Source: Nocardioides marmorisolisilvae (GTDB lineage: Bacteria; Actinomycetota; Actinomycetes; Propionibacteriales; Nocardioidaceae). Taken from it: a DNA stretch of 64,000 nt. The notes under the pieces are model-generated. The model was not told where the DNA came from, did no database searches, and worked only from the letters and a program-made list of their open reading frames with translations. A program made the position numbers and the translations under genes. Positions 35,560 through 44,333 of this stretch are shown in pieces; the stretch's first letter is position 1, and the number at the start of each line of letters is the position of its first letter. The stretch lies in assembly GCF_031656915.1 (NCBI RefSeq), contig NZ_CP134227.1:2666001-2730000 (forward strand), in the 5' to 3' direction.

Positions 35560-36840
35560 TCAGTCGGCCAGCTGGTAGGTGCCGATCACGAGCTGCGCGG
35601 TGGGCCCGGCGTTCTTGAAGTGCATTCGCAGCCGGGTGTCGTCCCTCCCGTCGGCCACCACCGCCCAGCTCATCCCGCCTCCGGCGAAGCGGCTGGTTTC
35701 CGAGTTGCCGAGCGTGGTCGTCAGCACGCCGCGTGAGCGACCCGGCGAGCCGAAGGCCACCAGGGCCGGCTGGCGACCGTCGATCGTCGCGGAGGCGCGG
35801 CGCTGTCCGCGCGGAGCGACGTACGTCTGGGACAGCTTCCAGCGGTGGCCCGCGTCGTCGATGAACCGCTGCAGGCCGTGGACGGCGCCGGTGCTCGCCG
35901 GCTGGTAGACGCCCAGGCCGATCCGGGTGCTCGACGGCACCGGGACCGGGTGGTCGTGACGGTCGACCACGCTGATCCGCAGGCCGCTGACCCCGCGCGG
36001 GACATGAGGGCTCATCACGCCGGAGTTCTCGCCGGGCAGGTGCTCGGGTGCCTGCCCACACTGGGCGCCCTCGCTGACATAGCCGGGCCGGCCCACGAAG
36101 GCGATCTTGAGCTGGGTGCCGTGCGGCAGATGGCTGCACACGGCGCGGAGGTCCACCTGGGCGGGCAGCGCGTCGAAGCGCAGCGTGTGCACCGCCTGGC
36201 CCGGGTCGCCGATCCAGGCGCCCAACAGCGGCTGCCCCGCGGCAGTCGGGGCGAAGACGATCCCCGCCTTCTGATAGGACCCCGGAGCCGCCTGGGCGAA
36301 CCGGTAGACCGCCATCGCGACCGGCCCCGATCCACCGCGCTGGCGGACGGTGAGCCGGCTCGCCTCCTGGCCGCTCACCTCGAAGAACTCCCCGAACTCG
36401 CCGGCGGAGGTCACCCACTCGTCGCTAGCGCCGGCCTGGCTCAGACTGAGCTGGCCGTGCGGATCTGCCGAGCCCATCCGGACCAGGTAGTCGCTGACAG
36501 AGGCGGGCAGCTGCACCGCCAGGCGGCCGTCCTTCGCCTCGTAGCCGCGCACGTAGCGGTACGTCGCGCCCAGTGACATGGTCGTGCGCGGGACGACGTG
36601 GCCCACCATCCGGGCGGGGGCCTCGGCGGGTTGCACCCGGCTGTCGTGGGGCAGGCTCACCGCGGTCACACCGGCCGCGACGACGAGAGCCGCAGCGATG
36701 GCAATCCCCGCCGTACGGCGGCGTCGCGCCACGGTCACCCGGCGTCGTACCGCGCCGATCCGCTCGGGATGGTGTTGGTCGTCCACTGCTTCGGCGTGCC
36801 CACGCAGGGTCTGGCGCAGTTCGGTCAGCTGGTCGTTCAT
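35560..36840 (-). CDS. Single-pass membrane protein encoded with an ECF sigma factor
   Basis: A 426-residue protein with a cytoplasmic N-terminus, one membrane segment (GIAIAAALVVAAGVTAVSL, about 45-63) and a 360-residue outer portion rich in beta strands. The start overlaps the sigma factor stop by 4 bp. This position and topology suit a regulator of the sigma factor. No zinc-binding anti-sigma motif (HxxxCxxC) is visible, so an anti-sigma role is an inference. The outer domain is not one I recognise. Confidence 0.75.
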   Translation of the reverse strand: MNDQLTELRQTLRGHAEAVDDQHHPERIGAVRRRVTVARRRRTAGIAIAAALVVAAGVTAVSLPHDSRVQPAEAPARMVGHVVPRTTMSLGATYRYVRGYEAKDGRLAVQLPASVSDYLVRMGSADPHGQLSLSQAGASDEWVTSAGEFGEFFEVSGQEASRLTVRQRGGSGPVAMAVYRFAQAAPGSYQKAGIVFAPTAAGQPLLGAWIGDPGQAVHTLRFDALPAQVDLRAVCSHLPHGTQLKIAFVGRPGYVSEGAQCGQAPEHLPGENSGVMSPHVPRGVSGLRISVVDRHDHPVPVPSSTRIGLGVYQPASTGAVHGLQRFIDDAGHRWKLSQTYVAPRGQRRASATIDGRQPALVAFGSPGRSRGVLTTTLGNSETSRFAGGGMSWAVVADGRDDTRLRMHFKNAGPTAQLVIGTYQLAD

Positions 36841-37364
36841 CGGGTCTCTCCCTCCGCGATCACGGCCGGGTCCAGTCGCAGCTTGGCGATCGCCTTGCTC
36901 AACTGGCTCTTGACGGTTCCGCGGGAGCAGCCGAGAAGGTCGGCCGTCTCCGCCTCGGACAGGTCCTCGAAGTAGCGCAGCACCACCACGGCCCGCTGTC
37001 GGCGTGGCAGCCTGCTCAGCGCCTCCCACAGGTCGTGGCTGCTCGCCGTGTCGCTCGCATGGTCAGCGACGCCGTGGTCGGGCAGCTCCTCGGTGGCATG
37101 CTCGCCGTTCCACCTGCGTCGCCACCAACTGGCGTAGGTGTTGACCAGCACCTTGCGGACGTAGGGCTCCGGGTTGCCCTCGATCCGCGACCAGGCGAAC
37201 CAGCTCCTGGTCAGCGCGGTCTGGAGCAGGTCCTCGGCGAGCGCGTGGTCACGGGTCAGCAGGTACGCCGTACGCAGCAGGTGGGTCGACCGGGTGGCGA
37301 CAAAGTCCTCGAAATCGACCTTCGTCGCCACCTGCGCCCCCGAGTCGGCGGTCAATGTCCTCAC
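36837..37364 (-). CDS. SigE-type (SigE70) ECF RNA polymerase sigma factor
   Basis: A 175-residue sigma factor. Region 2 is FVATRSTHLLRTAYLLTRDHALAEDLLQTALTRSW, and region 4 is ALSRLPRRQRAVVVLRYFEDLSEAETADLLGCSRGTVKSQLSKAI. It belongs to the group databases call SigE70, common in actinobacteria with a single-pass partner gene, as here. The GTG at 37364 gives the start. No target promoter is identified; autoregulation is common in the group. Confidence 0.92.
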   Translation of the reverse strand: MRTLTADSGAQVATKVDFEDFVATRSTHLLRTAYLLTRDHALAEDLLQTALTRSWFAWSRIEGNPEPYVRKVLVNTYASWWRRRWNGEHATEELPDHGVADHASDTASSHDLWEALSRLPRRQRAVVVLRYFEDLSEAETADLLGCSRGTVKSQLSKAIAKLRLDPAVIAEGETR

Positions 37365-37401
37365 ATCGGATCTTTACCGGCCGGCCGGCCCGATTGGTTG
37401 C

Positions 37402-38148
37402 CTAGGACTTCTTCCTGGTCAGGAAGGTCATCATCGCCTCGCGGGCGTCGTCGGATCCGAAGAGGCGGGCGCTGAGCGCTGCCATGTCATCGGCCCGGGC
37501 GTCGATGCGGGCGAGCAGGTCGCCGGCCAGCAGTGCCTTGGTCTCCCGAAGTCCCTGAGGATGGGCCAGCGACAGGTCCTCGACGACGCGAGCGATCTCG
37601 TCATCGAGATCCTCGGCCGGGACCGCCCGGGTCACCAGCCCCATCGTCGCTGCCTCCCTGGCATCGAAGGTGCGGCCCGAGAGGAACGTGTCGGCGGCCG
37701 CCCGGCTGGTCAGCCGCGGCAGCACGGTGAGCGAGATGACGGCCGGCGCGAGGCCCAGCCGCGACTCGGTGAAGGCGAAGGTGACGTCGTCGGCGCAGAT
37801 CGCGATGTCGCTCGCCGCGACGATGCCCAGGCCGCCGGCGCGCACCGGTCCCGCCAACCGGACCACCACCGGCTTGGGATGGGTGACGATCCGGCGCTGC
37901 AGGTCGACCAGAGCCCGGGTTCCCTCCTCCATCCCTCCACCCGCGGCCTCGGAAAGGTCCGCGCCCGAGCAGAACACCCGGTCCGCGCTGCGGATCACCA
38001 CCACACGGCTGTCGTCATCGGCCGCCGCGTCGAGACGGGCGAACAGCTCGGTGACCAGCTGCCGGCTCAGCGCGTTGCGATTCCTCGGTGAGTCCAGGGT
38101 GATCGTGCCGACGCCGTTCGCGACGTCGTGGTGGACCAGCTCAGTCAT
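37402..38148 (-). CDS. Enoyl-CoA hydratase/isomerase
   Basis: A 248-residue crotonase-fold enzyme hydrating an enoyl-CoA. The oxyanion-hole signatures are FCSGADLSEAAGG and the later RLAGPVRAGGLGIVAASDIAICADDVTFAF. The second usual active-site glutamate falls in FTESRLGLAPA. Last gene of the acyl-CoA operon, separated from the acyl-CoA dehydrogenase by a 161-bp repeat-bearing gap. In an Atu-like scheme it would match the hydratase AtuE, though it may be a general beta-oxidation enzyme. Confidence 0.92.
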   Translation of the reverse strand: MTELVHHDVANGVGTITLDSPRNRNALSRQLVTELFARLDAAADDDSRVVVIRSADRVFCSGADLSEAAGGGMEEGTRALVDLQRRIVTHPKPVVVRLAGPVRAGGLGIVAASDIAICADDVTFAFTESRLGLAPAVISLTVLPRLTSRAAADTFLSGRTFDAREAATMGLVTRAVPAEDLDDEIARVVEDLSLAHPQGLRETKALLAGDLLARIDARADDMAALSARLFGSDDAREAMMTFLTRKKS

Positions 38149-38159
38149 GTGTCGTCTCC

Positions 38160-38306
38160 GTTGAGTTGGGAGTTGTCGTCCGTCGAGTTCGGGGTTTCGG
38201 TCCGTCGAGTTCGGGGTTGTCGTCGGCGTTGCGGGTACGGCGTACAGAATTCTCGACTCACACGACCAGAACTCCCAAGTGAACGGACGGGAACGCCCAA
38301 CTCAAC
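38160..38306. repeat. Cluster of 22-bp repeats, direct then inverted
   Basis: Three head-to-tail 22-bp units at 38160-38181, 38182-38203 and 38204-38225, each beginning GTTGAGTT or GTCGAGTT and ending near CGTCC. After a short spacer the same unit appears inverted at 38263-38284 and 38285-38306, with a weaker third copy at 38241-38262. It fills the gap between the hydratase and dehydrogenase genes. I know no name for this structure. Confidence 0.65.
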
Positions 38307-38309
38307 GAC

Positions 38310-39485
38310 TCAATAGCTCTTGGGCAGGCCCAAGGAGTGCATGCCGACGAAGTTCAGGATCATCTCGCGGCTGACCGGCGCGATCCGACCGACCCGAGCG
38401 GCGAGGATGAGCCCACCGACGCCGTACTCCTGGGTGATGCCGTTGCCGCCATGGGCCTGCACCGCGCGGTCGGCGGCGTCGCACGCGGCCTCGGCGGCGG
38501 CGTACTTCGCCATGTTGGCCGCCTCGCCGGCGCCCATGTCGTCGCCTGCGTCGTACAGCGCGGCCGCCTTCTGGGTCATCAGCCTGGCCAGCTCGATCTC
38601 GATCTTCGACTGCGCCAGGGGGTGCGCGATGCCCTGGTGGGCGCCGATGGGCTCGTCCCAGACCCTGCGGTCCTTGACGTACGACGTCGCGCGGTCGAGC
38701 GCGTGCCGGGCGATGCCGGTCGAGAACGATGCCGCCATGATCCGCTCCGGGTTGAGCCCCGCGAACAGCTGGATCAGCCCGGCGTTCTCATCGCCGACGA
38801 GCGCATCCGCCGGCAGTCGCACATCGTCGATGAAGACCTGGAACTGCCACTCCGGACTGGTGAACTCCATCGGGATGTGCTGGTAGGTCAGGCCCTTGGC
38901 GTCCGTGGGCACGACGAACAGGCAGGGCTTGAGCTTCCCGGTCTTCTCCCCGGATTCGGACAGAGCCTCCGTCCGCGCAACGACGAGCACGTTGGCCGCC
39001 TCGTCGACGCCGGAGATGAAGACCTTCTGACCCTTGAGCAGCCACTCGTCGCCGTCGCGCCTGGCCGTGGTGGTGATCCGATGGGAGTTCGAGCCCGCGT
39101 CCGGCTCGGTGATGGCGAACGCCATGGTGCCGCTGCCGTCGCAGATGCCCGGCAACCACTTCTGCTTCTGGGCCTCGGTGCCGAAGCGGGAGATCACCGT
39201 GCCGCAGATCGCCGGTGAGACCACCATCATCAGCAACGGACAGCCCTGCGCAGCGAGCTCCTCGCAGACGGCGGCAACGTCGCCGATGCCACCGTTCCCG
39301 CCGCCGTACTCCTCGGGCAGGTTCACCCCGAGGTAGCCGGCCTTGCCCACTGCGGCCATCAGCTCGGTGGTCTTCTCGCCCTTCCGCGCCTTGTCGGTGA
39401 AGTACTCGCGGCCGAAGGTCGATGCCAGCTTGGCGACCTGACGGCGCAGCTCCTGGCGCTCCTCGGACTCGGTGAACTGGGTCAT
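38310..39485 (-). CDS. Acyl-CoA dehydrogenase
   Basis: A 391-residue flavoprotein that introduces a 2,3 double bond into an acyl-CoA. The FAD/substrate signature is FAITEPDAGSNSHRIT, followed by GDEWLLKGQKVFISG, and the helical C-terminal domain contains ERIMAASFSTGIARHALDRA. The usual catalytic Glu of the YEGT loop is not visible; the sequence there is IAPVSREMIL, so the base may lie elsewhere. The ATG overlaps the biotin carboxylase stop by 4 bp. In the Atu scheme it could be AtuD. Confidence 0.93.
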   Translation of the reverse strand: MTQFTESEERQELRRQVAKLASTFGREYFTDKARKGEKTTELMAAVGKAGYLGVNLPEEYGGGNGGIGDVAAVCEELAAQGCPLLMMVVSPAICGTVISRFGTEAQKQKWLPGICDGSGTMAFAITEPDAGSNSHRITTTARRDGDEWLLKGQKVFISGVDEAANVLVVARTEALSESGEKTGKLKPCLFVVPTDAKGLTYQHIPMEFTSPEWQFQVFIDDVRLPADALVGDENAGLIQLFAGLNPERIMAASFSTGIARHALDRATSYVKDRRVWDEPIGAHQGIAHPLAQSKIEIELARLMTQKAAALYDAGDDMGAGEAANMAKYAAAEAACDAADRAVQAHGGNGITQEYGVGGLILAARVGRIAPVSREMILNFVGMHSLGLPKSY

Positions 39486-41437
39486 GCGTCCTCCTCGACG
39501 ACCGCGAGCACGTCGCCCGCGGAAACCTGTTGTCCTTCGACGACCTCGACGGTGACCACACCGCCGCCGGGCGCCCTGATGGTGTGCTGCATCTTCATCG
39601 CCTCGAGGACCAGCACGGTGTCCCCGGCGACTACGGTGGCGCCGGACTCCACCGGCACCGCAACGACCGTGCCGGGCATCGGGGCCAGCAGCGAACCCTC
39701 GGCCACCTGGTCGGCCGGGTCGACGAAGCGCGGCAGCTCGCGGAACGAGACCGCGCCGGTCGGGCCGTCGACATGCACCACGCGTGGTGACGCGCCGTCG
39801 ACGTCCACCACCTGCACGTCGTACGGCGAGGCGACACCGTCCACCGCCAGGACCACCCGGTCGGCCGCGGCCGAGACCACCTCGGCGTCATCGAGGAGGT
39901 AGCCGTTGCGGGCACCCAGCCAGGCCACCTCGACGCCGCCCTCGAACCGGGTCAGCTGGGGCTGACTGGTCACGTTGCGCCACCCGACCGGGATCCGGCG
40001 CTGCACCCGGGCCCGGGCGCGGTCGTGCTCGGCGAGTGCGAGCGCCGCCGCCGTGGCCGCCTGGGGGTCGACCTGGTTCGCGCTCCAGTCACGCTCGCCC
40101 ATCAGGGCCGTGGTCATCGAGCCGGCCACGAACTCCGCGTCGCCGAGCAGCCGGACCAGCTGGTCGCGGTTGGTCGTGACCCCGTGCAGCCGCGCCCGGC
40201 GCAGCACGCCGGCGAGGCGCCGGGCCGCCTGCTCCCGGGTCGGCGCCCAGCAGATCACCTTGGCCAGCATCGCGTCGTAGTGTGTGCCGACCTCGTTGCC
40301 GGTGACGAAGCCGGCGTCCAGCCGGATGCCGGGCCCGTCGAGCTGGTCGAAGGTCGTGTCGACGTCCGGGAACTCGAAGGTCGCCAGCCGGCCGCTCTGC
40401 GGCTGATGGTCGGCGGCGGGGTCCTCCGCGTAGAGCCGGGCCTCGATGGCGTGCCCGGTCGGCTCCTCGGGCAACGGGAGGGGTCCCCCCTCGGCCACGG
40501 CCAGCTGCAGCTCGACCAGGTCGACGTCGTACACCTCCTCGGTGACGGGGTGCTCGACCTGCAGCCGGGTGTTCATCTCCAGGAAGAAGAACCGCTCGGT
40601 GGCGGGGTCGTAGAGGAACTCCACCGTGCCGGCTCCGACGTACCCGACGGCGGCCGCGGCGGCCCGGCCGGCCTCGTGCATCGCTGCCCGGACCTCGTCG
40701 GACAGCCCCGGCGCGGGGGCCTCCTCGACCACCTTCTGGTGCCGCCTCTGCAGCGAGCAGTCGCGCGTGCCCAGGACCAGGACCTCGCTCGTCCCGGTGT
40801 CGGTCGCGGGCGACCCGACGACCTGGACCTCGACGTGCCGTCCGCGCTCGACGTACGGCTCCACGAAGACGGTGCCGTCGCCGAACGCGGACTCCGCCTC
40901 GGCTCGTGCGGCGGCGACCTCGTCGGGCAGGGCAGCGAGGGTGCGTACGACGCGCATGCCCCGGCCGCCGCCACCTGCAGACGCCTTCACCAGCAACGGG
41001 AGGTCCGTCTCGGCGACGGTGTCCGGGTCGACGTTGTCGAGCACGGGCACACCGGCAGCGGCCATCAGCTTCTTGGACTCCACCTTCGAGCCCATCTGCT
41101 CGATGGCCTCGGGCGCCGGCCCGATCCAGGTCAGCCCGGCCTCGATCACCGCGCGGGCAAAGTCGGCATTCTCGGACAGGAAGCCGTAGCCGGGGTGGAT
41201 CGCATCCGCCCCGGTACGCCGGGCCGCATCCAGGACCAGGTCCGGACGCAGGTAGGTCGCCGCGGGTGTGCTCCCGGGCAACCGGACCGCGACGTCGGCC
41301 TCCGCCACGAACGGCAGGTCCGCATCGGCATCGGAGTGCACCGCGACTGTCTGGATGCCCAGTCGGCGGCAGGTCGCGAAGACCCGGCGGGCGATCTCGC
41401 CACGGTTGGCCACCAGGAGTCGGTTGATCGTCGTCAT
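39482..41437 (-). CDS. Biotin-dependent acyl-CoA carboxylase, alpha subunit (biotin carboxylase plus BCCP)
   Basis: A 651-residue subunit that carboxylates biotin with ATP and bicarbonate. The biotin carboxylase domain starts INRLLVANRGEIARRVF. The ATP-grasp region has LLVKASAGGGGRGMR and RLQVEHPVTEEV, and the FLEMNT catalytic loop is intact. The C-terminal biotinyl domain has the attachment site LEAMKMQHT, lysine at about residue 615. The start at 41437 overlaps the beta-subunit stop by 4 bp. In terpene catabolism the equivalent is AtuF; leucine catabolism (LiuD) and a broad acyl-CoA carboxylase are alternatives. Confidence 0.95.
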   Translation of the reverse strand: MTTINRLLVANRGEIARRVFATCRRLGIQTVAVHSDADADLPFVAEADVAVRLPGSTPAATYLRPDLVLDAARRTGADAIHPGYGFLSENADFARAVIEAGLTWIGPAPEAIEQMGSKVESKKLMAAAGVPVLDNVDPDTVAETDLPLLVKASAGGGGRGMRVVRTLAALPDEVAAARAEAESAFGDGTVFVEPYVERGRHVEVQVVGSPATDTGTSEVLVLGTRDCSLQRRHQKVVEEAPAPGLSDEVRAAMHEAGRAAAAAVGYVGAGTVEFLYDPATERFFFLEMNTRLQVEHPVTEEVYDVDLVELQLAVAEGGPLPLPEEPTGHAIEARLYAEDPAADHQPQSGRLATFEFPDVDTTFDQLDGPGIRLDAGFVTGNEVGTHYDAMLAKVICWAPTREQAARRLAGVLRRARLHGVTTNRDQLVRLLGDAEFVAGSMTTALMGERDWSANQVDPQAATAAALALAEHDRARARVQRRIPVGWRNVTSQPQLTRFEGGVEVAWLGARNGYLLDDAEVVSAAADRVVLAVDGVASPYDVQVVDVDGASPRVVHVDGPTGAVSFRELPRFVDPADQVAEGSLLAPMPGTVVAVPVESGATVVAGDTVLVLEAMKMQHTIRAPGGGVVTVEVVEGQQVSAGDVLAVVEEDA

Positions 41438-43062
41438 GGCCGGAACACCCCGTATCCACGGCCGCCCTCGATCGACACGTTGTCGATCACGGACAGGCAG
41501 ATGCCGAGCACGGTGCGGGTATCGCGCGGGTCGATCACGCCGTCGTCGTACAACATCCCGGAGAGGAAGTAGGGCAACGACTGCTCCTCGATCTGCGCCT
41601 CCACGGCCGCCTTGATGCCCTCGAACCCGTCGGCGTCGAACTCCTGGCCCTTGGACTCCGCGGACTGGCGAGCCACGATCTCGAGGACGCCGGCGAGCTG
41701 CGCGGGTCCCATCACCGCCGATTTCGCGCTCGGCCAGGTGAACAGGAACCGGGGGTCGTAGGCCCGGCCGTTCATCCCGTAGTTGCCGGCGCCGTACGAC
41801 GCTCCCATGATCACGCTCAGGTGCGGGACGGTGGAGTTGGAGACCGCGTTGATCATCTGGGCGCCGTGCTTGATGATCCCACCCTGCTCGTACTCCGCGC
41901 CGACCATGTAGCCGGTGGTGTTGTGCAGGAACAGCAGCGGGGTGTCGACCTGGTTGGCCAGCTGGATGAACTGCGTCGCCTTCTGCGCCTCCTCGCTGAA
42001 CAGCACGCCCTGGGCGTTGGCGAGGATCCCGATCGGATGACCGTGCAGCCGAGCCCACCCGGTGACCAGTGAACTGCCATACAGCGGCTTGAACTCGTCG
42101 AAGACCACCCCGTTGCCCGGGCTCACCCCGTCGCAGATCCGGACGATCACCTCGCGCGGGTCGAACGGCTCCTTCAGGTCGCCCGGGATCAGGTCCAAGA
42201 GCTCCTCGGGGTCGGCATCGGGCTCCGCATAGTCGTCGAGGCGGCTTGAACTTGCAGCCAGGACCTGCCGAGGCGGCGCAACTTTGCAGCCTCCCTGCCG
42301 GTTGAGCCGGGCCACGATCCGTCGGCCGATCCGCAGTGCGTCGTACTCGTCGACGGCGAGGTAGTCGGCGAGCCCGCTGGTGCGCGCGTGCATCTCCGCG
42401 CCGCCGAGCGATTCGTCGTCGGACTCCTCGCCGGTCGCCATCTTGACCAAGGGCGGCCCGCCGAGGAACACCTTCGCCTGGCCCTTGACCATCACCGTGT
42501 AGTCACTCATCCCGGGCACGTAGGCGCCGCCGGCGGTGGAGTTGCCGAACACCAGCGCGACGGTCGGCACCTTCGCCGCACTCGAGCGGGTGATGTCGCG
42601 GAACAGCTTCCCGCCGGGGATGAAAATCTCCTTCTGCGTGGGCAGGTCCGCGCCGCCCGACTCGACCAGGGCGACCGTGGGCAGCCTGTTCTCCTCGGCG
42701 ATCTGGGAGGCCCGGAAGATCTTCTTCACCGTCCATGGGTTGGAGGTGCCGCCCTTCACGGTGGGGTCGTTGGCGGTGAGCATGCACTCGACGCCCTCGA
42801 TGACGCCGATCCCGGTCACCACGCTGGCGCCGACGGTGAAATCCGTGCCCCAGCCGGCCAATGGCGACAGCTCGAGGAACGCCGAGCCGGGGTCGATGAG
42901 CAGCTCGATCCGCTCGCGGGGCAGCAGCTTGCCGCGGGCGTGGTGGCGCTCGACGTACTTCTCGCCGCCGCCGGCGACCGCCTTGGCATGCTCGGCATCG
43001 AGGTCGGCGAGTTTCGCCAGCATCGACTCGCGCCGGCTTGGCGCCGACTGGGTCTCGGTCAT
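41434..43062 (-). CDS. Acyl-CoA carboxylase, carboxyltransferase beta subunit
   Basis: A 542-residue carboxyltransferase that passes CO2 from biotin to an acyl-CoA. Crotonase-type halves are visible: FFGNSTAGGAYVPGMSDYTVMV-type sequence (VFGNSTAGGAYVPGMSD) in the N-half, and FLHNTTGYMVGAEYEQGG plus GASYGAGNYGMNGRAYDP in the C-half. Length is slightly above the usual 520-530, because a repeat-like segment at 42238-42299 adds roughly 15 residues (RQGGCKVAPPRQVLAASSS). GGAGGAG precedes the ATG at 43062. Paired with the alpha subunit by a 4-bp overlap. Confidence 0.94.
   Translation of the reverse strand: MTETQSAPSRRESMLAKLADLDAEHAKAVAGGGEKYVERHHARGKLLPRERIELLIDPGSAFLELSPLAGWGTDFTVGASVVTGIGVIEGVECMLTANDPTVKGGTSNPWTVKKIFRASQIAEENRLPTVALVESGGADLPTQKEIFIPGGKLFRDITRSSAAKVPTVALVFGNSTAGGAYVPGMSDYTVMVKGQAKVFLGGPPLVKMATGEESDDESLGGAEMHARTSGLADYLAVDEYDALRIGRRIVARLNRQGGCKVAPPRQVLAASSSRLDDYAEPDADPEELLDLIPGDLKEPFDPREVIVRICDGVSPGNGVVFDEFKPLYGSSLVTGWARLHGHPIGILANAQGVLFSEEAQKATQFIQLANQVDTPLLFLHNTTGYMVGAEYEQGGIIKHGAQMINAVSNSTVPHLSVIMGASYGAGNYGMNGRAYDPRFLFTWPSAKSAVMGPAQLAGVLEIVARQSAESKGQEFDADGFEGIKAAVEAQIEEQSLPYFLSGMLYDDGVIDPRDTRTVLGICLSVIDNVSIEGGRGYGVFRP
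42238..42299. repeat. Two tandem repeat units inside the carboxyltransferase gene
   Basis: Units of 32 bp (42238-42269) and 30 bp (42270-42299) both begin GAGGCGGC, share AACTT(T)GCAGCC, and end CTGCC. They are translated in frame as part of a loop not normally present in the family, and look inserted rather than inherited with the enzyme. Confidence 0.55.
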
Positions 43063-43088
43063 CGGATCTCCTCCGCCATTCGTGACTT

Positions 43089-43132
43089 CTCGACGCGCCG
43101 TACGGGACCACTCGACGCGCCATACGGGACCA
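43089..43132. repeat. Tandem 22-bp repeat upstream of the carboxyltransferase gene
   Basis: Two adjacent 22-bp units, CTCGACGCGCC(G/A)TACGGGA plus CCA, differing at one base, lie just upstream of the carboxyltransferase gene. The unit length equals that of the repeats at 38160-38306, and both contain a GTCGAGT core on one strand. Confidence 0.65.
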
Positions 43133-43141
43133 CTCGGCGGA

Positions 43142-44308
43142 TCATGGCGCGAACCCGAGCAGCTTGGCGGCAAGATCTGTAAGCACCTCGGTGGCGCCAC
43201 CGCCGATCGGCAGCAGGCGTACGTCGCGGTAGTGCCGCTCGACCTCCGACTCCCGCATGTAGCCCATCCCACCGTGCAGCTGTACGGCGGCGTCCGCGAC
43301 CCAGACGGCGGCCTCGACCGCGGTCTGCTTGGCCAGGCACGCCTCCGCGATCACGGTCTGGTCGGCCGCCGAGCCGGCGTCGTAGCGCCGCGCCACCTCG
43401 AGGGTGTAGCTGCGCGCCACCGCGGTCCGTCGGTACATCTCGGTGAGCTTGCTGCGCACCACCTGGTTGGCGACCAGCGGCTTGCCGAAGGCCTGCCGGT
43501 CCTTGGCGTACCGCTCGGCCAGGTGCAGGCAGCGGATCGCGTGGCCGTAGCCCATCAGCGCCAGCCAGATCCGCTCGGAGACGAAGTTCTGCGCGATGTA
43601 GTAGAACCCGTGGTTCTCCTGGCCGACCAGGTTGTCCAGCGGCACCCGGACGTCGACGAACGACAGCTCGCCGGTGTCGGAGGCCAGCCAGCCCATCTTG
43701 TCCAGCTTGCGGGAGACGGTGAACCCCTCGGTGCCCTTGGGCACCACGATCATGGAGATGCCGTGGGCGCCGTCGGGGCCGGTGCGGACCGCGGTGGTGA
43801 CGAAGTCGCCGCGCACCGACGAGGTGATGAACGTCTTGGCGCCGTTGATCAGCCAGCTGTCGCCGTCACGGACGGCGCGGGTGCTGATGCTCGCGACGTC
43901 GGAGCCGGCTCCGGGCTCGGTGATGCCCAGCGAGCCGATCAGGTCGCCGGCCAGGGTCGGGCGCACCCAGCGGTCGATGAGCTCCGGCGACCCGTGCTGG
44001 ACGATGTGCGGCAGCGCGATCCCGTGGGTGTACGTCGAGGCGAGCAGCCCGCCGGACCAGCCGGCCTCCATGAAGCCCTCCTGCATCGCGCAGACGTCGA
44101 GCAGCGTGCCGCCCTCGCCGCCCACGTCCTCGGGCACCCCGACCCCGAGCAAGCCGGCCTGCGCGAGCTTCTTCTGGAACGAGCGCGGGACCTCCCCGTC
44201 CCGCTCCCACTCGTCGAGGTACGGCGTCACCTCGCGCCTCGTGATCTCCATGGCGCTCCGCTTCAAGGCGAGCTGCTCGGGGCTCCAACCGTGGTCCCAG
44301 GACGTCAT
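43142..44308 (-). CDS. Acyl-CoA dehydrogenase
   Basis: A 388-residue flavoprotein, second acyl-CoA dehydrogenase of the operon. Signatures are GSLGITEPGAGSDVASI, SWLINGAKTFITSS, and the C-terminal QLHGGMGYMRESEVERHYRDVRLLPIGGGATEV, where the last segment replaces the YEGT loop. The ATG at 44308 starts MTSWDHGWSPEQ. It lies 25 bp from the AtuA-like small gene and 79 bp before the carboxyltransferase gene. With its partner it may act on branched acyl-CoAs, for example citronellyl-CoA; substrate assignment is by context only. Confidence 0.93.
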   Translation of the reverse strand: MTSWDHGWSPEQLALKRSAMEITRREVTPYLDEWERDGEVPRSFQKKLAQAGLLGVGVPEDVGGEGGTLLDVCAMQEGFMEAGWSGGLLASTYTHGIALPHIVQHGSPELIDRWVRPTLAGDLIGSLGITEPGAGSDVASISTRAVRDGDSWLINGAKTFITSSVRGDFVTTAVRTGPDGAHGISMIVVPKGTEGFTVSRKLDKMGWLASDTGELSFVDVRVPLDNLVGQENHGFYYIAQNFVSERIWLALMGYGHAIRCLHLAERYAKDRQAFGKPLVANQVVRSKLTEMYRRTAVARSYTLEVARRYDAGSAADQTVIAEACLAKQTAVEAAVWVADAAVQLHGGMGYMRESEVERHYRDVRLLPIGGGATEVLTDLAAKLLGFAP

Positions 44309-44333
44309 CGCTGCCACCTCCACTGCGTGCCGC

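Noticed and set aside
38160-38306. CRISPR array
   Set aside because: Units are adjacent without spacers and invert halfway; no cas genes are in the window.
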